From: DATBLQ01 sp036555325 | GTDB taxonomy: Bacteria > Pseudomonadota > Alphaproteobacteria > Rhizobiales > Aestuariivirgaceae | Length of the DNA: 10,761 nucleotides | Direction of reading: 5' to 3' | Assembly (NCBI GenBank): GCA_036555325.1 | Contig: DATBLQ010000004.1 | Location: 1 to 10,761 of the forward strand | In this document: piece by piece, positions 7,093 to 10,761 of the stretch | How the letters are laid out: each line of letters begins with the position of its first letter | Numbering within the stretch: the first letter of the stretch is position 1 | Position numbers and translations under genes: made by a program | Notes under the pieces: generated by a model | What the model was told of the DNA's origin: nothing | The model's database searches: none | The model's input: only the letters and a program-made list of their open reading frames with translations

Positions 7093-7115
7093 CTCGACAC
7101 GATTTCGTGATCGAG
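7093..7115. repeat. Interrupted palindrome between the divergent ECF promoters
   Basis: The left arm CTCGACACGA (7093-7102) and right arm TCGTGATCGAG (7105-7115) are reverse complements apart from one extra base (A at 7110), around a two-base centre. It lies between the two opposing promoter motifs, just upstream of the -35 of the bufferin promoter. It could be an operator for a second regulator (for instance a metal sensor) or chance. No known operator consensus is recognised. Confidence 0.35.
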
Positions 7116-7151
7116 TGATACTCAAGATTGAACAAATAAATCCGGCAGAGC

Positions 7152-7178
7152 TGTAACAAAGGATCGTCGCAAAGCGAA
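7152..7178 (+). promoter_or_regulatory. Putative ECF (SigF-type) autoregulatory promoter of the sigF-nrsF operon
   Basis: TGTAAC (7152-7157), a 17-base spacer and CGAA (7175-7178) form the same motif as in front of the bufferin operon. Read as GTAACA-N16-CGAA it fits the SigF spacing exactly. Transcription would start near 7185, only about ten bases before the TTG start at 7195, so the ribosome binding site GAGGAAGG (7181-7188) would be partly cut by the 5' end. Either the transcript is nearly leaderless, or another promoter gives the basal message. Confidence 0.5.
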
Positions 7179-7194
7179 TTGAGGAAGGCAGAGT

Positions 7195-7728
7195 TTGACG
7201 TTTGCGAAAGAAGAGGACCTTGCGCGGCTGATGCGGGCCGGCATCGCCGGAGATGAACGCGCGTATGGCGAATTTCTCAAGCGCGCGGCCATACTGGTGC
7301 GCGGCTTTGCGAGGAGGAGAGTCGCGCAAACAGGACTCGATACCGAGGATATCGTGCAGGAGACATTGCTCGCGATACATGTAAAGCGCCATACGTGGCG
7401 GGAGGATGCGCCGATCCTGCCGTGGCTCTATGCGATTGCACGCTACAAGCTGAGCGATGGGTTTCGCGCGAGCGGGCGAAGGATGAGAGTTGAGATGGAG
7501 GTGGCGGAAGGTTTTACGACGATCGAGAGCGAGGCGCTTAGCGGGCGCGACATCGCGCGGGCACTGGAGACGCTTTCACCCGGGCAGCGCGCGGTAGTGG
7601 CGGCGGTCTCGGTCGAGGGTCGCTCGATCCGCGAAACGGCGCAACTCCGGGGAATGAGCGAGGGAGCGGTGCGGGTGGCGCTAAATCGCGGGCTTACCGC
7701 ACTGGCCGCGCGCTTCGGTCGGCACTGA
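7195..7728 (+). CDS. sigF: ECF RNA polymerase sigma factor, SigF type
   Basis: The 177-residue protein is a two-domain ECF sigma factor. Region 2 spans about 20-92 (GDERAYGEFLKR, then LDTEDIVQETLLAIHVKRHTW, then ILPWLYAIARYKLSDGFR) and binds core polymerase and the -10 element. Region 4 spans about 121-172 (ALETLSPGQRAVV, then the helix-turn-helix SIRETAQLRGMSEGAVRVALNRGL) and reads the -35 element. The TTG start is chosen because GAGGAAGG lies six bases upstream and the frame opens directly into conserved residues; the next start, an ATG at residue 13, would cut region 2. The anti-sigma gene follows one base after the stop, and the bufferin operon diverges upstream. In Caulobacter, SigF with NrsF controls DUF2282 operons under copper, chromate and cadmium stress, which fits this layout. 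The symbol rests on that analogy. Confidence 0.85.
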   Translation: MTFAKEEDLARLMRAGIAGDERAYGEFLKRAAILVRGFARRRVAQTGLDTEDIVQETLLAIHVKRHTWREDAPILPWLYAIARYKLSDGFRASGRRMRVEMEVAEGFTTIESEALSGRDIARALETLSPGQRAVVAAVSVEGRSIRETAQLRGMSEGAVRVALNRGLTALAARFGRH

Positions 7729-7729
7729 G

Positions 7730-8362
7730 ATGCAGACGAACGAGCTTATCCGGACGCTGGCGGCCGATGCACGGCGCCCGGCACTATCGCTTGCACTTTT
7801 GTGGTGGGGCGCCATGGGGCTGGCGATCATCCTCGCGGCTTTGGTGTTTTCGGCGCTGTTGGGACCGCGGCCCGATATTGCTGCTGCGGCCCAAACGCCA
7901 CGCTTCCTTGCGAAATTCGTGATCACGGTGGCGCTGGCGGCGAGCGCGCTCGGTGTAGCGCGTGCGCTGCTGCGGCCGGAGGAGAGCTGGCGTAAGCTTT
8001 CACTCGGGTCGGCGCCAGCACTGGTTTTTCTGGCCGTCGTGGTCGAACTGCTTGTGGCACCGGCCGAGACCTGGGCGGATCGATTGGTGGGCACGAACGG
8101 CCTCGCGTGCCTGATGTTCATTCCTCTAATCGGCTTGAGCCCGCTGGCAATCTTGCTCCTGGCGTTGCGCCAGGGCGCGCCGACGCGGCCCGGTGTGGCC
8201 GGCGCCGCGGCGGGGCTGTTAGCAGGAGGCATCGCCGCAACGTTCTACGCGGCGCATTGCACCGACGATTCGCCGCTGTTCGTGGCAACGTGGTACACGC
8301 TGGCGATTGGCGCTCTGGCGCTTCTCGGCGCCGCGGCGGGGCAGCGGTTTCTGAGGTGGTAG
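7730..8362 (+). CDS. nrsF: DUF1109 anti-sigma factor, NrsF type, six-span membrane protein
   Basis: The 210-residue protein has six hydrophobic segments, at about 20-45, 58-80, 94-112, 121-147, 153-175 and 184-208, the normal size and topology of DUF1109/NrsF. The short N-terminal tail (MQTNELIRTLAADARRP) matches the usual cytosolic start and should hold the sigma factor at the inner membrane. It has exactly two cysteines, C127 (GLACLMF) and C177 (AAHCTDDSP). From memory, Caulobacter NrsF needs C131 and C181 to respond to metals, and these are at nearly the same positions. Metal or oxidative attack on these thiols, at the outer side of the membrane, would release SigF. The ATG overlaps none of sigF but is only one base after its stop, so the two are coupled. 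Function is inferred from the family and neighbours. Confidence 0.85.
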   Translation: MQTNELIRTLAADARRPALSLALLWWGAMGLAIILAALVFSALLGPRPDIAAAAQTPRFLAKFVITVALAASALGVARALLRPEESWRKLSLGSAPALVFLAVVVELLVAPAETWADRLVGTNGLACLMFIPLIGLSPLAILLLALRQGAPTRPGVAGAAAGLLAGGIAATFYAAHCTDDSPLFVATWYTLAIGALALLGAAAGQRFLRW

Positions 8363-8377
8363 TTCTGAATAGGAGCC

Positions 8378-8524
8378 ATGGAGCTCGACTCCATCATCAC
8401 ATGTCCACACTGCGGTTGGCAGGAGCGCGAGATTATGAATAGTTTTAAGTGCGAGCCCACACCACAGGGGGAAAGAGCCGCGTCTTCACCTGCCGTGCTT
8501 GAGCGTCTGAACCAGCGTAAATAG
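8378..8524 (+). pseudogene. Truncated GDCCxC-type small cysteine protein
   Basis: The frame opens with MELDSIITCPHCGWQERE, which closely matches the start of the GDCCxC-domain family of small metal/thiol proteins (typically MELxSxLTCPHCGHxxxExM, followed by a cysteine-rich part and GDCCVFCSYG). Here the match stops after about 20 residues, near 8437. The expected FFYxC and GDCC blocks are absent, and the frame runs on through unrelated sequence to a TAG at 8522-8524. AGGAG at 8371-8375 is only two bases from the ATG, an unusually short spacing. It lies 15 bases after nrsF, so an intact ancestor may have been third in that operon. It could still be translated as a 48-residue peptide with one CPHC motif, but I read it as a broken gene. 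Confidence 0.6.
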
Positions 8525-8682
8525 CAATCGCCCCGGGCAACGACCGAGAGGGGGCGGAAACGTGATAGTTCGGTCAGGATGTCTTCTGTGATTCCGTCGC
8601 TGAAATAAGTTTGCTCAGGATCAGCCCTAATGTTGGTGAAGGGTAGCACAGCGATTGAAGCCTTATCCGTCCCCTTCGACGA
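8515..8682 (-). pseudogene. Orphan fragment of a TolB-like/adenylate-cyclase-type TPR regulator
   Basis: On the reverse strand the stretch reads KASIAVLPFTNI, then ADPEQTYFSDGITEDILTEL, then SRFRPLSVVARG. This is the highly conserved linker found in rhizobial and other alphaproteobacterial adenylate/guanylate cyclase-type and CadC-like regulators with TPR repeats (SIAVLPFxNMSxDPEQxYFxDGIxEDIxTxLSRFRxLxVIAR). Only about 50 residues match. The expected continuation (NSSFxYKG and the TPR region) is missing, as is any upstream cyclase or winged-helix domain. The reading frame enclosing it has no convincing start and runs into antisense sequence of neighbours. It is a dead internal fragment, probably left by recombination or a lost insertion. 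Confidence 0.65.
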
Positions 8683-8706
8683 TGGAACGTTCATGCGCGG
8701 TGTACC

Positions 8707-8994
8707 AGTGATACAACCTTCGACAGCACCGACTTCCGAAATATCGTGCCACGCTTCACGCCGGAGGCGCGGAAAGCGAACCAAGCATTGGTTGATTTGC
8801 TTGGCGCAGAGGCCTTGGATTCGTGCCCATTCCCGGCACTACACAGATGCCGCATATGCTCGAGAACATCGGCGCGGCTGCCGTCCGCTTCACGCCCGCC
8901 AAACGCGAGGAGTTGGATGCGTCGGTGTCGGGGATTGAGATTCGGGGCGCCCGTCTCCCAGACGCAATGCAGGTGTTTTCGGGCGTAGAAGCGC
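8707..8994 (+). pseudogene. Aldo/keto reductase C-terminal remnant with deletion and frameshift
   Basis: Three frames in succession spell the C-terminal third of an aldo/keto reductase. The first, from 8707, reads SDTTFDSTDFRNIVPRFTPE, then ARKANQALVDLL. Near 8800 the frame changes to LAQRPWI, with about 18-20 residues (normally the catalytic-barrel stretch GRIA...IALAWL) deleted. Near 8820 one extra T shifts it again to VPIPGTTQ, then MLENIGAAAVRFTP, then IEIRGARLPDAM and GVEAPP. There is no N-terminal part: homology begins abruptly, 25 bases after the regulator fragment. An intact NADPH-dependent reductase would be about 330 residues. The gene is clearly dead. The last frame has no stop and continues into the radical SAM gene. 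Confidence 0.8.
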
Positions 8995-9104
8995 CTCCAA
9001 GAAGGCGGTACAGGCTTCCCCTCTTGGCCTTGAGGGCGCTTGTTACCTGTGCTTCGATGTGTCTGGGCAGGGGCCAAGTCTCATCATTGAATGGGAGTTC
9101 GTCC

Positions 9105-10523
9105 ATGCGCCCGCGGCTGATCCACCTCATCAACCCGAAAACTGATTCACTCACCACGCGCCCGCTTTATTTGAACCGCGCTCTGTATTCACCGCTTGCA
9201 GGCCTTCTCGCTGTGGCCGCCGCCATTCCGAGGGACCGTTACGAGGTGATGCTCACCGATGAAAACATCGAGGAGGTGGATTTCGATTTGGCATGCAACC
9301 TTGTGGGTATTTCCGCAATGACCGCCTATGTCAATCGTGGCTATGAGATCGCCGATCGCTTTCGTGCGCTTGGCGTGCCCGTGGTCATGGGCGGTGTGCA
9401 CCCGAGCTTTATGCCGCAGGAGGCCCTGCAACACTGCGACGCTGTGGTGATCGGTGAAGCTGAGCTTGTCATCCCGAAGCTCCTCGACGATCTCGAAAGC
9501 GGCTCGCTCGCCGGGACATATCGGGCCGAGGGGTTGCACCCCATGGTCGGCATCAACATGCCGCGCTACGACCTTCTGAAAAAGAACCGCTACGTCAATA
9601 CCACTTTCGTGCAGACCTCACGCGGCTGCCACCAGGGTTGCACCTTCTGCGCCGAGCCCTTGATGAACGGGCTCAAGTTCCGTTACCGCCCAGTTGATGA
9701 AGTTGTCCGGGAAGTGGAAAATTGCGGATCGCACAACATCTCCATCAACGATGCCGACTTTTTCGGCACGCCGGAGAGGCCGAAGGAAGTAATGCGAGCC
9801 CTGATCGGGCGGGGTGTTCAGTGGCAGGCGGGCGTTACGTCGAAGCTCGCCCAGGACGATCGGATGCTGGAGCTTGCGGCGAGGAGCGGCTGCACCATGC
9901 TCTCAATTGGATTCGAATCGATTTCACGAGACACGCTGAAGAGCGTCCATAAGCATGTGAACCGCCCCGAGCAGTTCGCAGCATTGGTGGAGAAGGTGCA
10001 TTCCTATGGCATCATGGTGTTTGGGCTGTTCATGTTCGGCTTTGACGGAGATGACGACGAGGTGTTTCAGGCGACTGCCCGCTTCAACATCGAATCCGAT
10101 TACGATGCTTGCGCCTATTCGGTGCTGACGCCCTATCCCGGCACGCTCACCTGGTATGAAATGAAGAAGGCGAACCGCATCGTCTCCTTTGACTGGGAGA
10201 AATATGATCAGGCAAATGTGGTGTACCGGCCAGCGCAAATGACTGGCGATGCGCTGCGCCTCGGCCATATAGCCGCCTATGAGACGTTCTATGCGCCGGC
10301 TTCAATAGCTAGAAGGTTTCCGCTTTTCAGCAAGCGCAAGCGCTTGCAGTGGACGATCTACAATCTCTTTATGAAGAAGGGTTCAGCGACCGATCGGAAG
10401 GATACCGTGGCTGCGCAGACCGAGGCACCCGACATGGCGCCCATTCCGCCGATCCTGCCCATCAAGCGCGAATGGCGTGAATCGGTGCTTGAGGCGATCG
10501 GGCAGCATGGACCTCATCTGTAG
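9105..10523 (+). CDS. B12-binding-domain radical SAM protein
   Basis: The 472-residue protein has an N-terminal cobalamin-binding-like domain (about 1-140, with VVMGGVHPSFMPQEAL and CDAVVIGEAE, though no DxHxxG motif). The radical SAM core starts with QTSRGCHQGCTFCAEP, where C175, C179 and C182 form the CX3CX2C site for the 4Fe-4S cluster. The C-terminal part (YDQANVVYRPAQMTGDAL, then AYETFYAPASIARRF) resembles the DUF4070-like tail of class B methylases such as HpnP. Such enzymes use methylcobalamin and SAM to methylate unreactive carbons or rearrange rings; the substrate here is unknown. The ATG at 9105 is preferred because GGGAG (9093-9097) lies seven bases upstream and the domain begins at once (MRPRLIHLINPKTDS). 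The frame is open back to a GTG at 8823, but those 94 residues are mostly aldo/keto reductase remnant. No partner gene is adjacent. Confidence 0.85.
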   Translation: MRPRLIHLINPKTDSLTTRPLYLNRALYSPLAGLLAVAAAIPRDRYEVMLTDENIEEVDFDLACNLVGISAMTAYVNRGYEIADRFRALGVPVVMGGVHPSFMPQEALQHCDAVVIGEAELVIPKLLDDLESGSLAGTYRAEGLHPMVGINMPRYDLLKKNRYVNTTFVQTSRGCHQGCTFCAEPLMNGLKFRYRPVDEVVREVENCGSHNISINDADFFGTPERPKEVMRALIGRGVQWQAGVTSKLAQDDRMLELAARSGCTMLSIGFESISRDTLKSVHKHVNRPEQFAALVEKVHSYGIMVFGLFMFGFDGDDDEVFQATARFNIESDYDACAYSVLTPYPGTLTWYEMKKANRIVSFDWEKYDQANVVYRPAQMTGDALRLGHIAAYETFYAPASIARRFPLFSKRKRLQWTIYNLFMKKGSATDRKDTVAAQTEAPDMAPIPPILPIKREWRESVLEAIGQHGPHL

Positions 10524-10538
10524 GACCAGCGCCAGCGC

Positions 10539-10664
10539 TTAGACTAGAACAACCATCGCAATAGCAACGAACATGAAACCGCTGACCAAGCACGTGAGCA
10601 TCCGCACGGCTGCTGTATGACCGCTCCCGCGATGATTAAATTTCTTGCTTAATTTCGAGCTCAT
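10539..10664 (-). CDS. Small single-span membrane protein, 41 residues, unknown
   Basis: This short frame runs from ATG (10664-10662) to TAA (10541-10539). It encodes 41 residues: a basic N-terminus (MSSKLSKKFNHRGSGHTA) followed by a hydrophobic segment at about 22-41 (MLTCLVSGFMFVAIAMVVLV) that reaches the very end. That layout suggests a tail-anchored or single-span membrane peptide with a positive cytosolic side. The main support is the ribosome binding site: AGGAGG (10670-10675) with a five-base spacer, close to ideal. A possible promoter lies upstream at 10711-10739. The gene converges on the radical SAM gene, with 15 bases between stops. I recognise no family. A chance frame is possible, but the start signal, charge layout and TM segment together favour a real gene. 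Confidence 0.55.
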   Translation of the reverse strand: MSSKLSKKFNHRGSGHTAAVRMLTCLVSGFMFVAIAMVVLV

Positions 10665-10710
10665 GCCTGCCTCCTCGCACGTAGGCGAATTTGGCTCGCG
10701 ACCCGTGCTT

Positions 10711-10739
10711 AATAAAGTCTTTTCAAGAGAAAGAGTAAA
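10711..10739 (-). promoter_or_regulatory. Possible sigma-70-type promoter for the 41-residue gene
   Basis: On the reverse strand TTTACT (10739-10734) and TTTATT (10716-10711) are separated by 17 bases; each matches four of six consensus positions. The stretch is clearly AT-richer than the rest of the window. Transcription would start near 10704, about 30 bases ahead of the AGGAGG site. The match is modest. Confidence 0.3.
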
Positions 10740-10761
10740 TGGTTGGAAGAGATTTGCCGGG

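Noticed and set aside
8756..9157. 133-codon reverse frame over the aldo/keto reductase remnant and radical SAM start
   Set aside because: Part of it looks protein-like, but the opposite strand clearly holds aldo/keto reductase sequence and the start of the radical SAM gene; no domain recognised.
10524..10560. Possible terminator hairpin (AGCGC-CA-GCGCT) after the radical SAM gene
   Set aside because: The loop would be only two bases and no T-run follows.

Overview
The window reads as GC-rich chromosomal DNA from an alphaproteobacterium, most likely of the Hyphomicrobiales or a close relative. This is inferred from the ECF sigma factor paired with a DUF1109/NrsF anti-sigma, the DUF2282-DUF692-DUF2063-DoxX operon beside it, and the codon bias. 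I saw no rRNA, tRNA, CRISPR array or intact mobile element.

Left part (1-4400). Two gene pairs diverge from a gap of about 375 bases. Leftward are a phytanoyl-CoA dioxygenase-like Fe(II)/2-oxoglutarate enzyme and the first 45 codons of an FAD-linked oxidase that resembles alkyldihydroxyacetonephosphate synthase. Rightward are a secreted vanadium-haloperoxidase/PAP2-like protein and, three bases later, a secreted FG-GAP/UnbV (CRTAC1-like) protein. The rightward pair looks like one translationally coupled export unit. No substrate can be read from the sequence for either pair.

Middle (4500-8362). This is the best understood part: a copper/metal-stress bufferin module. A leftward operon encodes an exported four-cysteine precursor (DUF2282, BufA type), the MNIO/DUF692 peptide-modifying enzyme (BufB), its DUF2063 partner (BufC) and a DoxX membrane protein. 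Divergent from it, and one base apart from each other, are an ECF sigma factor and a six-helix DUF1109 anti-sigma with two cysteines placed as in Caulobacter NrsF. The 191-base gap between the two transcription units holds two opposing copies of a TGTAAC...CGAA motif that fits the published SigF promoter, with an interrupted palindrome between them. The expected circuit is that metal stress is sensed by NrsF, SigF is released, and SigF transcribes both its own operon and the bufferin operon.

Right part (8363-10761). About 740 bases after nrsF hold gene remnants: the start of a GDCCxC-type small protein, an antisense piece of a TolB-like/adenylate-cyclase-type regulator, and a twice-frameshifted C-terminal end of an aldo/keto reductase. 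The last remnant runs in frame, with no stop, into an intact B12-binding radical SAM gene, whose true start is probably the ATG at 9105. The window ends with a leftward 41-codon gene for a single-span membrane protein that has a near-perfect ribosome binding site.
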